Source: Lentzea sp.
GTDB lineage: Bacteria > Actinomycetota > Actinomycetes > Mycobacteriales > Pseudonocardiaceae
Reading direction: 5' to 3'
NCBI GenBank assembly: GCA_030146905.1
Contig: JASLAV010000188.1
Location: 1 to 14,568 of the forward strand
Length of the DNA stretch: 14,568 bases
Of this stretch, positions 1 through 7,212 are shown piece by piece. The stretch's first letter is position 1. Each line of letters starts with the position of its first letter. The notes beneath the pieces were generated by a model. The model was not told the DNA's origin, made no database searches, and was given only the letters and a program-made list of their open reading frames with translations. The translations under genes were made by a program, and so were the position numbers.

Positions 1-1
1 G

Positions 2-412
2 GGCCAGTTCGAGATCACCGACTTGCGGCCCGCCCTGGAAGGACAGGTGGTGTCCGGCGCGTACAAGGTCAATGGGGTCGAGAACAGCAGTCAGTCGGTG
101 GTGCGTTGTAACTCGGCTCAGGGGCGTCTGCTTGCCGCCCCCGTGCCCGCGGGCCAACCGCAGACGATCCAGGTCCGCGATGTTCCGGTGTCTCTGACTC
201 CGGAATCGCTGCAGGCACTCAGGACGGCACTCGCCACGCTGCAGACCGGCTCGGACACCGTAACGGGTTGTGCACCGGGCACTGTTCCGGTGTCTCTGAC
301 CTCGGAATCGCTGCAGGCACTCAGGACGGCACTCGGCACGCTGCAGACCGACCCGGACACCGTGGTGGGGTATGCGCGGGGCGAGTTCGTGTACACCCCG
401 CCCCAGTCCTGA
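2..412 (+). CDS. C-terminal end of an unidentified protein with an internal tandem repeat
   Basis: The frame is already open at the left edge of the window, so this is probably the 3' end of a longer gene; a TTG at 23 is the first possible internal start. I do not recognise the family. The last 75 residues hold a 34-residue unit (VPVSLT-ESLQALRTAL-TLQT...) that occurs nearly twice, from a 102-bp tandem duplication at base 182. The two copies differ by a few substitutions, mostly toward the end of the unit. No membrane segment or signal peptide is visible in the part present. The tail ends in YTPPQS. The stop lies 15 bp from the stop of the convergent prenyltransferase gene, so the two genes are unlikely to share a promoter. 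Coding is supported by G/C-rich third positions; function is unknown. Confidence 0.55.
   Translation, partial: GQFEITDLRPALEGQVVSGAYKVNGVENSSQSVVRCNSAQGRLLAAPVPAGQPQTIQVRDVPVSLTPESLQALRTALATLQTGSDTVTGCAPGTVPVSLTSESLQALRTALGTLQTDPDTVVGYARGEFVYTPPQS
182..369 (+). repeat. In-frame tandem duplication, period 102 bp
   Basis: Copy one begins at 182 and copy two at 284, and the second copy is nearly complete to about 369. Both begin gttccggtgtctctgac and share most of the following 70 bases. The period is a multiple of three, so the reading frame is kept and the protein gains a second 34-residue unit. Confidence 0.85.
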
Positions 413-427
413 CCGCCGCGCCGGAGC

Positions 428-2059
428 CTATCGGGCAGTGGCGGTCGCCTCCGGGTGACGCTCACGGCCGTCGTCTCCGCCGAAGCGGCGATGGCGGCCG
501 GAGTACTCGGTGATCGCGGCCAGCAGGTGCCGGTAGCCGAAGTCGGGCCAGTAGGTCGGGTCGAACACGAACTCGGCGTAGGCCAGGTGCCAAGGCAGGA
601 AGTTGCTGGTGCGCTGCTCCCCGGAGGTGCGGATGAGCAGGTCGACGTCGGGCAGGTCGGCGGCGTAGCAGTGCCGGGCCAGGTCCTGCGCGGCGATGTC
701 CTCGGGCCGGATGGTCCCGGCGACCGCTTCGACCGCGAGCGCGCGGGCCGCGGTGACCAGTTCCTCCCGGCCGCCGTAGCCGGCGAAGATGTTCAGCGTC
801 AGCGCGGTGTTGTTCGAGGTCATGTTCTCCACGATGGCCAACACCGAGGCGAGGTTCTCGTCGAGACGGTCACGGCGCCCGCACCAGCGGACCCGCACAC
901 CGTGCTGCTGCAACCGCTGTGCGCCTCTGGTGAGCCCTTCGGCCGCCATCTCGAACAGCGTCGCCAGCTCCTGCGGGCTACGGCTCCAGTTCTCGGTGGA
1001 GAAGCCGTACACGCTCAGGTGCCTGACGCCGAGCTCAAACGCGGAGACCGCCAACCGCAGCGCCGCTCGCAGACCAGCACTGTGCCCATCCTGTGCGGAC
1101 AGGCCGCGCTGGACCGCCCACCGCCGGTTGCCGTCCATGATCACCGCAACATGGCCGGGCACCACCAACTGCGCCGGCAATTCCCGCCGTGGCGGCAGAC
1201 TCGCCTCGGCCATTCCTTCCACGTCAATGCCCTCGGTCAGGACACGCGCCCCGAGCCGCTCGGCCTCATCAAAGATGGCCTCGATGCCGAGGATCATGCC
1301 GTGCAGGAAGGGTTGGCAGGCCACGGTCACCATTCCCGCAACCGGGACCGCCTGGCCCAGCAGATCACGGCCCCGAGTAACCTGGACCCCGATCAACTCC
1401 TCCAGCGCACCGCTGGGAACACCGCTACGCAGGTCCTCGACGGTCAGCCCCAGCCGGTCCAGATCCTCAGCAGGCAGATAGAAGCGGCCTGCGGCGAAGT
1501 CGCTCGAGAAGTCATGCAGGATATCCGCGAGCTGGAACGCCTCGCACAGCAGCGCCATCAGCCTCCCAGCCTCTCCATTGCAGGGCTTCAGAATCGGTGT
1601 AATCAGCTCGCCGAGATTCCCGGCCACTCCGCGCAGATAGCGTCGCTGGTCGGTGACCGTGGCAAACGCCGGCGGAGCCGCGCTGTCCGCCCGAGTGGCC
1701 TCCAGGTACGCCTCCAGGAAGCGGATGTCGAGACCGCACTGGCGCGTGGTGTGCACGAATGCCCGCCGTAGCGGGTGGTCGCTGGCCTCCGCACGCACCT
1801 CCACCATCGTGGCCGCGCACCACTGCGCCAGCAGGTGTGCCCGGTCTGCGGGATTGCTGTCGTCGGCCAGGGCATCGGTCCACACCGCAAACCCGCTCAC
1901 CGCGGAGACGTACGCGCGAGCCGCTGGCGGCAACAACTCCATCGCGGTCCAGAACGACCCAAGTCTGCGCTGACCGACCCTCACGCACAGCTCATAGGAC
2001 TCACGCAGCTCAGGGGTGTCGATACCCGCTATCCCGCTGCCTGCCATCGCGAATCCCAT
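428..2059 (-). CDS. Fusion protein: squalene/phytoene synthase-like domain + cis-prenyltransferase (UppS-like)
   Basis: 543 residues in two domains. Residues about 15-265 look like the trans-isoprenyl squalene/phytoene synthase fold. A first Asp-rich motif DALAD lies at 62-66, a second DFSSD at 183-187, followed by GRFYLP at 191-196, as in the family's usual DxxxD...RxYLP. Residues about 300-530 are a full cis-prenyl diphosphate synthase. MDGNRRWA starts at 308 (D309 is the catalytic Asp of the family), YGFSTENW at 351-358, RTSGEQR-SNFLPW at 477-490, and a C-terminal RHRRFGG. Single-domain members of each family are roughly 250-300 residues, so both halves are near full length. Expected chemistry is cis chain elongation of allylic diphosphates with IPP by the C-terminal half, and ionisation or head-to-head joining of prenyl diphosphates by the N-terminal half; the coupling is inference. 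The start is uncertain: ATG at 2059 has AAGG directly against it, whereas ATG at 2047 (residue 5) has AAGGA about 11 bases upstream. No partner terpene gene is in the window. Confidence 0.9.
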   Translation of the reverse strand: MGFAMAGSGIAGIDTPELRESYELCVRVGQRRLGSFWTAMELLPPAARAYVSAVSGFAVWTDALADDSNPADRAHLLAQWCAATMVEVRAEASDHPLRRAFVHTTRQCGLDIRFLEAYLEATRADSAAPPAFATVTDQRRYLRGVAGNLGELITPILKPCNGEAGRLMALLCEAFQLADILHDFSSDFAAGRFYLPAEDLDRLGLTVEDLRSGVPSGALEELIGVQVTRGRDLLGQAVPVAGMVTVACQPFLHGMILGIEAIFDEAERLGARVLTEGIDVEGMAEASLPPRRELPAQLVVPGHVAVIMDGNRRWAVQRGLSAQDGHSAGLRAALRLAVSAFELGVRHLSVYGFSTENWSRSPQELATLFEMAAEGLTRGAQRLQQHGVRVRWCGRRDRLDENLASVLAIVENMTSNNTALTLNIFAGYGGREELVTAARALAVEAVAGTIRPEDIAAQDLARHCYAADLPDVDLLIRTSGEQRTSNFLPWHLAYAEFVFDPTYWPDFGYRHLLAAITEYSGRHRRFGGDDGRERHPEATATAR

Positions 2060-2198
2060 CCTTGATCAGCCCCACCGCCACGCGGAACGGTATCCACGGC
2101 ACCCCGTCACCCGGTTCAGCGACCAGCACCACCAATCACGGCCAGGCACTGCCACTTACGCGATCCGCAGGACAGCCATAGGTCACCTGGGGGCGGGA

Positions 2199-2240
2199 AG
2201 CGACTACGCCAGCAACGGGCCGTGAAGATGAGTAGTCGCT
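2199..2240. repeat. 9-bp inverted repeat upstream of the prenyltransferase fusion
   Basis: Arms agcgactac (2199-2207) and gtagtcgct (2232-2240) match perfectly around a 24-base spacer. It lies in the roughly 215-bp gap between the fusion gene's 5' end and the IS5 element. It could be a regulator site or a weak hairpin; no T tract follows. The rest of that gap shows no credible gene and no WD40 coding sequence. Confidence 0.35.
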
Positions 2241-2276
2241 GGCCCTGGTACTTCTATGCACCTGATCGGCGTGGCC

Positions 2277-2293
2277 GGCTAAGAACTCCTAAC
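2277..2293 (+). repeat. Left terminal inverted repeat of the IS5 element
   Basis: Sequence ggctaagaactcctaac, an exact reverse complement of 3162-3178. The outermost ggc/gcc may be flanking rather than element DNA. Confidence 0.85.
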
Positions 2294-2339
2294 AGAATGA
2301 TCTTGGAATAGGGTTGATCATCGGTGTGTTGATCGCGGT

Positions 2340-3166
2340 GTGAGGAAGGGTGAGCAGCTTCCCTGGATCGAGTCCGACGAGTTGTGGGCGCGGATCGAGC
2401 CACTGCTCCCGCTGGTGCCACGTCGTGCGAACCATCCGGGGCGCAAGCGGCTGGACGACCGCAAGGTGTTGTGCGGCATCCTGTTCGTGCTCTACACCCG
2501 CATCCCGTGGGAGTTCCTGCCGCAGGAACTCGGCTTCGGCTCGGGCATGACCGTCTGGCGGCGGCTGCGGGACTGGCACCAGGCCGGCGTCTGGCAGCGG
2601 CTGCACGAGAACCTGCTCGCCGAGCTCAACGCCGCGAACGCCTTGGACTGGTCGCGGTCGGTGATCGACGGCTCGCACATCCGCGCCCTCAAAGGCGGCC
2701 CAAACCCGGCGCGAGCCCGGTCGACCGCGCCAGAACGGGCTCGAAACACCACCTGATCACCGAAGGACGCGGCATCCCACTGGCCGTGTCACTCACCGGC
2801 GGCAACCGCAACGACGTCACCCAGCTGATGCCGCTGATCGACCAGATTGCGCCGGTGCGCGGCAAACGCGGACGGCCACGGTTCCGGCCCGACGCGCTGT
2901 ACGCCGACCGCGGCTACGACCACGACAAGTACCGCACCCTGGTGCGCGACAAGGGCATCACACCCGTAATCGCCCGCCGAGGAAGCGAACACGGCTCCGG
3001 TCTGGGCGTCTACCGCTGGGTCGTCGAGCAGACCTTCGCGCTGCTGCACTGGTTCCGCCGCCTGCGGATCCGCCGGGAGATCCGCGACGACATCCACGAA
3101 GCCTTCCTCAGCCTGGCCTGCGCCATCATCTGCTGGCGCCGACTCCGCAACCTCTCATTGAGTTAG
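2340..3166 (+). CDS. IS5-family DDE transposase made by programmed -1 frameshift
   Basis: The zero frame (GTG 2340 to stop 2756) encodes the N-terminal part with LPWIESDELWARIEPLLP and the first catalytic Asp in VIDGSHIRA. The -1 frame carries GASPVDRARTGSKHHLITEG, the second Asp in YADRGYD and the catalytic Glu in RWVVEQTFALLHWFRR, ending at 3166. Joining the frames at the slippery site gives 122 + 153 = 275 residues, the normal size for this branch of IS5. The zero-frame product alone (138 residues) would lack two of the three catalytic acids. The enzyme cuts and joins the element's ends using a DDE metal-ion site. All hallmark motifs are present and no other lesion is seen, so the element looks functional. 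Confidence 0.88.
2699..2705 (+). promoter_or_regulatory. -1 ribosomal frameshift heptamer C CCA AAC
   Basis: CCCAAAC matches the X XXY YYZ slippery pattern in the correct phase: zero-frame codons are CCA (2700) and AAC (2703). Slippage re-pairs on CCC and AAA and continues from 2705 in the frame encoding the rest of the transposase. Its position falls exactly where family sequence moves from one frame to the other. Confidence 0.75.
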
Positions 3167-3178
3167 GAGTTCTTAGCC
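3162..3178 (-). repeat. Right terminal inverted repeat of the IS5 element
   Basis: Sequence gttaggagttcttagcc, an exact reverse complement of 2277-2293. The transposase stop codon lies at its inner edge (3164-3166). Confidence 0.85.
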
Positions 3179-4529
3179 CGGACGGAACCACGCTCGCCCT
3201 CTACAACGGAACGACCGATCCGATCAGCGTGTGGAAAGTGGACACAGGTCAGCAGACCGCGACCCTCCCCGATCACGAGGGCCGGTTCGAAGGGCTCACG
3301 TTCAGCCCGGACGGGCGGGCCCTGCTCACCAACGGTGACAAGGCGGACGGCACGGGCATTCTCAGCTTGTGGAACACGGCGACCGGCCAGAAGATCACCA
3401 CGCTGGCCGGCCACACCGGTGCGGTTCTGGCCACTGCGGTCAGCCACGACAACCGCACTATCTTCACCGCAGGCCACGACGGCTCGGTCGCCGTGTGGCG
3501 GCTGGACCAGCCGTCAGTGCAGTTCGACCTTCCTGGCGCAACACCAGGCGGAGTCGCGCTCGGTCCCGACCGCCGTACCGCAGCGTTTATGTCCAGCCGC
3601 GGCACATCCTGTTGTGGGACACAGAGACCCGCAGAATCAGCGCGACGCTGACCGGCCACGCGGGCGACGCTGACAGCCTCGCCTTCAGCTTCGACGGCCG
3701 GACGATCGCGCACGCGTCGACGTCGGGCACCACGGCGACCATCACGCTGTGGGAAGTGGCTTCACTACGCAAGACCGCTACTTTCACCGCCGCCGCGGAC
3801 GGTCCGGGTGTGCTGGCATTTAGTTCTCGCACCAACCAACTGGTGTTCACGCGTTCCGTCGACGACTACGGCGCGGTGACATTGTGGGATACCGGCACAG
3901 GCAAGGAGAACACCTCAGCGAGTACCGACAGCAAATGGCTCATCGGGCGCACGGTCACGCGAGCCGCGCTCGCCTCCGACGATCACACCGTCGCGTTCGG
4001 TACCTCATCGGGCGATCTGCTCGTCGTGGACGTGATCTCGCGTACCACGAGTTACATCTCCGGCCATGACAAGGAGATCTCCGCGCTGACCTTCAGCCAA
4101 GACGGCGCCGTCCTGGCAAGCGGCAGTACCGACCACACAGCGAAACTGTGGCAGCGCAACCACACAGCGCTCCGGGAACTGTCCGTGCTCACCTGGCACG
4201 CCGGAGTGGCGCACTCCGTCGCGTTCAGCCCGGACGGACGCACCCTCGCCACTGCGGGCGCCGACGAGCGGGTGCACCTGTGGGACACCACCACCGGAGT
4301 CCGATCCGCCACCCTCACCGGCCACGCGAGCCCTGTCATGGCCGTGGCGTTCGACCAGGAGGGCCACGGCCTGACCACAGTGGGTGAGGACAGGACGTTA
4401 CGACGGTGGAACCTGAACGAAGACCACGTTCGGGCTCGTCTGTGCGAGGTCATCGGCAAGAGCATCGGGCCCCGCCAGGAGCAAGAAATTCTGACTGGCG
4501 CAGTGCCTGGGCGGCCCTGCACCAGGTGA
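3178..4529 (+). pseudogene. WD40-repeat protein (nSTAND/WD40 type), 5'-truncated by IS5 and frameshifted
   Basis: About 450 codons of a beta-propeller protein survive, starting in mid-repeat at SPDGTTLALYNG right at the IS edge. WD40 hallmarks recur: FSPDGRALLT, LSLWNTATGQ, LAGHTGAVL, ILLWDTETRR, LTGHAGDADSLAF, LASGSTDHTAKLWQ, FSPDGRTLATAGADERVHLWDTT, LTGHASPVMAVAF. The frame changes near 3595, after DRRTAAFMSS and before PRHILLW, consistent with loss of one base. The C-terminal tail (RLCEVIGKSIGP...ILTGAVPGRPC) resembles the Cys-containing tail of actinobacterial proteins that place WD40 repeats after an HTH and an NTP-binding STAND domain; that N-terminal part is missing. With no start, promoter or N-terminus it is dead as written, although the downstream frame alone stays open for about 300 codons. 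The original role may have been signalling or defence, which is inference. Confidence 0.85.
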
Positions 4530-4554
4530 CCTGCGTCCAGGACGGATCACCTGG
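4522..4554 (+). terminator. Possible hairpin terminator at the end of the WD40 remnant
   Basis: The 8-bp arms ccaggtga (4522-4529, containing the stop codon) and tcacctgg (4547-4554) pair perfectly around a 17-base loop. No T tract follows, so this is a weak call. Confidence 0.3.
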
Positions 4555-4693
4555 ACGTGGCACGCGCCTGGTGCCCGCTGTCTGAGGAAGTGCGACGGGA
4601 ATTGAGACTGATCATGTGTCATCGCCGTGAAACATCTCGGCACACCCAAGGCGCAGAAGATCAAAATGTCATCGGCCGCGAGACCCTACACCG

Positions 4694-5064
4694 GATGTCG
4701 ACATCGAGTCCGACCGCCGGCGAGGAGGTCATCCAGTACGTCTACGACAAGCACGGCCGCCGCCACGCCGCGCAGGTCGCCAACGTCATCACCTACCGGC
4801 CCGCTCCGCGGTGCAGGACATGGCCCGCGCCCTCGGCCACTCCCCCGGCCAACAGACCGCCTGGTCCAAGCAGATCGACGTCTGGTCCCCACCGATGCCG
4901 AGAACCACCCCGACATACCGGCATCCGTGCTCGAGCTCGCCGGGTAGATCGAGGGCGCGCCACGGGACCTGGGCATCCACTCCGGCGGCATGGTCATCAC
5001 CGACCGGCCGAGCTCGGAGATCTTCCCGGTCGAGCAAGCCCGCATGCCCGGCCGCACCGTGCTG
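4694..5064 (+). pseudogene. dnaE2: Fragment of error-prone DNA polymerase DnaE2 (ImuC)
   Basis: About 124 codons match the DnaE2 polymerase palm and following region, spread over all three frames. DVDIESDRR (from 4694) is followed by EEVIQYVYDKHGRRHAAQV and VANVITYRP (from 4722), then SAVQDMARALGHSPGQQ and AWSKQIDVWSP, then DAENHPDIPASVLELA, a TAG at 4945-4947, and DLGIHSGGMVITDRPSSEIF with ARMPGRTVL (ending 5064). Three indels and one nonsense codon interrupt it. The intact protein is about 1,000-1,100 residues and carries out mutagenic translesion synthesis with ImuA'/ImuB; only about a tenth is left. Sequence on both sides is unrelated, so the piece was cut at both ends before or during decay. 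It is not expected to be functional. Confidence 0.85.
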
Positions 5065-5361
5065 GCTGTGCGCGTACGTGGCCGACCGCTGCTCGTCCAC
5101 CGCGTGGACGAGCAGCGCGCTGCCCAGCCTTGGCCGGGCGGCTACCTGTGGGATCGGGCTGGTCGGCAGGTGCCGGCGGTCACCGTCCAGCAAAAAAGGC
5201 GTGCACCGCGACAACCTCGCGGTTCCACGTGCTGCCCGCCACTCGCGGGCCGTCGACGTCATGACGACGCCAGTGCGGATGCATGTTGCCCAGCTCGTCG
5301 CCGCAGGCAGCCCGAGCGAGCTGGTCGTGGGTGAGCGGCCGGTAGTCGACCGACTCGACAA

Positions 5362-5378
5362 ACGGAACACCGCTCCGT
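5362..5378. promoter_or_regulatory. Operator-like inverted repeat, box 1
   Basis: acggaac-acc-gctccgt is a 7-3-7 imperfect inverted repeat (half-sites ACGGAAC and ACGGAGC). The shape fits a TetR-family operator, an inference from pattern only. It lies 95-111 bp upstream of the aldo/keto reductase start. Confidence 0.4.
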
Positions 5379-5386
5379 ATGCTTAA

Positions 5387-5403
5387 GTGGAACGCCGCTC
5401 CGT
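5387..5403. promoter_or_regulatory. Operator-like inverted repeat, box 2
   Basis: gtggaac-gcc-gctccgt is a second, weaker copy exactly 25 bp after box 1, sharing 14 of 17 positions with it. Two copies in tandem ahead of an intact gene suggest binding by a regulator that is not encoded nearby. Confidence 0.38.
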
Positions 5404-5472
5404 CTGACATAGCGTCCGGGCGGCGGACGACATCCAACGTCCACGCTTCATCCACAATGGAGGAACACCGTC

Positions 5473-6492
5473 ATGCAGTACCGCACTTTGGGCCGCACCG
5501 GTGTGCAGGTCAGCTCTCTCGCGCTCGGCGCGATGAACTTCGGCAGGATCGGGCGCACCACCCAGGACGACGTCACCGCCATCGTCGATGCCGCTCTTGA
5601 GGGCGGAATCAACGTCATCGACACCGCCGACGCTTACAGCGGCGGCGAGTCGGAGGAGATGGTCGGCAAGGCCATCGCCGGGCGCCGCGAGAACATCGTG
5701 CTGGCCACCAAGGCGAGTCTGCCGATGGGCGACGAGCGCAACCATCAGGGCAGTTCGCGTCGCTGGCTGGTCACCGAGCTGGACAACAGCCTGCGACGCC
5801 TCGGCGTCGACCACGTCGATCTCTACCAGATCCACCGGTGGGACCCGAGCACCAGCGACGAGGAGACCCTGTCGGCGTTGACCGACATGCAGCGTGCGGG
5901 AAAGATCCGCTACTTCGGCTCCTCGACGTTTCCCGCATACCGCATCGTTCAGGCCCAGTGGGCCGCCCGCGAGCACCACCTGAGCCGGTACGTCACCGAA
6001 CAGCCCAGTTACTCGATCCTGCAGCGCGGGATCGAAACTCACGTACTGCCCGTGACCGAGCAGTACGGGCTCGGCGTGCTGGTGTGGAGCCCGTTGGCCT
6101 CAGGCTGGTTGTCGGGCGCGATCCGCGAGGGCAGGGACATCACCACCAGCCGCTCGACGTTCATGCAGCAGCGCTTCGACATCGCCATCCCCGCGAACCG
6201 GGCCAAGCTCGACGCCGTCGAGCAGTTGGCCGGACTTGCCGATGAGGCCGGCCTGACGATGATTCAGCTGGCGCTGGGATTCGTGACCACCCACCCCGCG
6301 GTGTCCAGCGCACTCATCGGCCCTCGCACGCTGGACCACCTGCACACGCAACTCGCGGCTGCCGACATCGTGCTGACTGCCGATGTGCTCGACGCGATCG
6401 ACGCGATCGTCGCCCCGGGCACCGACCTCGCCGCACACGAGAAGAACGACACCCCGCCCGCATTGCTCGACCCCGCACTGCGCCGCCGCTGA
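5473..6492 (+). CDS. Aldo/keto reductase
   Basis: 339 residues with the AKR beta/alpha-barrel pattern. The catalytic tetrad is visible as D50 and Y55 (IDTADAY), K80 (LATKAS) and H121 (YQIHRWD). GKIRYFGSSTFP is the usual GKIRxxGxSN-like strand, VLVWSPLASGWLSG is the family's SPLAxGxLTG motif, and SSALIGPRTLDHLHTQL is the NADPH-binding segment near the C-terminus. It should reduce aldehydes or ketones using NADPH in the cytoplasm; the substrate cannot be told. ATG at 5473 is well supported by GGAGGA eight bases upstream (5459-5464). Two operator-like boxes lie just upstream. The DUF2255 gene follows on the same strand after 271 bp, so a separate promoter for it is likely. The gene is intact in a region of decayed genes, which suggests continuing use. 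Confidence 0.92.
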   Translation: MQYRTLGRTGVQVSSLALGAMNFGRIGRTTQDDVTAIVDAALEGGINVIDTADAYSGGESEEMVGKAIAGRRENIVLATKASLPMGDERNHQGSSRRWLVTELDNSLRRLGVDHVDLYQIHRWDPSTSDEETLSALTDMQRAGKIRYFGSSTFPAYRIVQAQWAAREHHLSRYVTEQPSYSILQRGIETHVLPVTEQYGLGVLVWSPLASGWLSGAIREGRDITTSRSTFMQQRFDIAIPANRAKLDAVEQLAGLADEAGLTMIQLALGFVTTHPAVSSALIGPRTLDHLHTQLAAADIVLTADVLDAIDAIVAPGTDLAAHEKNDTPPALLDPALRRR

Positions 6493-6763
6493 CCCGCCAC
6501 ACCCGCCGCGTCAACCAGGGCAACGAAATGACCGGTTGATCGTGTCGTCGCCCGCAGTCGATCTCGGCCACGACCGGGACGAGGTAACGGACCCAACACG
6601 GCGGTGGCCATCAGCAACCTTTCTGCGAGACGACGTGCGGGCCGTAGCGGCGGCCTGCACGTCACCCAGATACGGCACATTGCTCCGTATCGTTGACGGG
6701 ACGATATTCCACCAGACAGAGGCGGAGTCCGTGGACGGACCGAGCGTAGTGAGGAGAGCACAT

Positions 6764-7192
6764 ATGACATGGCCGGAGCATGACTTGAGGTACATCGACG
6801 CGAACGACGACTTCAGAATGGCGCCCTTCCGGGAGGATGGCGTGACGCCGGGAACTCTGATCTGGGTATGGGCGGTCGTCGTCGACAGCGGCGTGTTCGT
6901 CCGGTCGGCGAATCCGCGCTCCCGCAGGTTCGCCGCCGCGCTGGCTCAGGGACACGGAATCGCCCAATCGGACGGACGCCAACACACCGTGCACTTCCAG
7001 CACGTCACCGATGGCTCGCTCCGGGACCGTGTCGACGAGGCTTTCATGCGCAAGTACGAAGCCGATCCGTACTTTTCACCAGATGTGCTGAGCCGATCAC
7101 GAGCCCAGATCGTCTGCATCACCCCGGTCGTCACCGAGGAAGTCGCGGACGATGACATCGCCGGACAGCGCGCGGTAGGACCTCGACGGTGA
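6764..7192 (+). CDS. DUF2255 family protein
   Basis: 142 residues, a normal length for DUF2255. Recognisable features in order are an N-terminal WPEHDLRYIDANDDFRMAPF, REDGVTPGTLIWVWAVVVD (the family's DG...G..IWVV core), VFVRSANPRSRRFAAAL, HTVHFQHVTD, and LRDRVDEAFMRKYEADPY (the VD.A...KY helix). The function of DUF2255 is unknown; it is probably a small cytoplasmic fold, and family members often sit near oxidoreductases, which fits the aldo/keto reductase upstream. ATG at 6764 is chosen because GAGGAG at 6751-6756 lies seven bases before it and the conserved part starts there, although the frame stays open further upstream. No clear promoter is seen in the 271-bp gap before it. The stop is 20 bp from the end of a convergent minus-strand ORF. 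Confidence 0.8.
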   Translation: MTWPEHDLRYIDANDDFRMAPFREDGVTPGTLIWVWAVVVDSGVFVRSANPRSRRFAAALAQGHGIAQSDGRQHTVHFQHVTDGSLRDRVDEAFMRKYEADPYFSPDVLSRSRAQIVCITPVVTEEVADDDIAGQRAVGPRR

Positions 7193-7212
7193 GCGTGGCA
7201 CGCTGAAGCTGA

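Larger units (their letters stand above)
2277..3178 (+). mobile_element. IS5-family insertion sequence, about 0.9 kb, apparently complete
   Basis: The element is bounded by perfect 17-bp terminal inverted repeats at 2277-2293 and 3162-3178, with one transposase gene read through a -1 frameshift. The exact tips are uncertain by 2-3 bp: a TA dinucleotide occurs at the outer edge of both repeats and could be the target duplication usual in the IS427-type branch of IS5. It sits directly against the truncated WD40 gene on its right, while DNA on its left shows no matching WD40 sequence, suggesting a deletion along with the insertion. Catalytic residues are intact, so it may still be active. Confidence 0.88.
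5065..5455 (-). pseudogene. Unidentified minus-strand coding remnant with a homopolymer frameshift
   Basis: From about 5365 down to 5065 the minus strand has clearly biased codons, encoding FVESVDYRPLTHDQLARAAC, then MHPHWRRHDVDGPRVAGSTW and NREVVAVHAF. An open frame with GTG at 5455 stops at 5180. If one base is removed from the six-base A/T run at 5192-5197, reading continues as LLDGDRRHLPTSPIPQVAAR and LGSALLVHAVDEQRSATYAH until it meets the dnaE2 fragment. The likely picture is a gene whose 3' end was lost at the 5064/5065 junction and which later suffered an indel. I do not recognise the family. The first 30 codons from 5455 overlap operator-like boxes and are less convincing, so the true start may be lost. 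It is divergent from the aldo/keto reductase. Confidence 0.45.

Noticed and set aside
455..1771. A 438-codon plus-strand frame opposite the prenyltransferase fusion
   Set aside because: Shadow of a gene whose domains and motifs are unmistakable on the minus strand.
4557..5264. A 235-codon plus-strand ORF as one gene
   Set aside because: Only the EEVIQYVYDKHG...VITYRP portion is meaningful, and it belongs to the frameshifted dnaE2 fragment. The rest is out-of-frame, Arg/Pro-rich noise.
6690..6730. TTGACG as a promoter for the DUF2255 gene
   Set aside because: No acceptable -10 element at 16-19 bp spacing.
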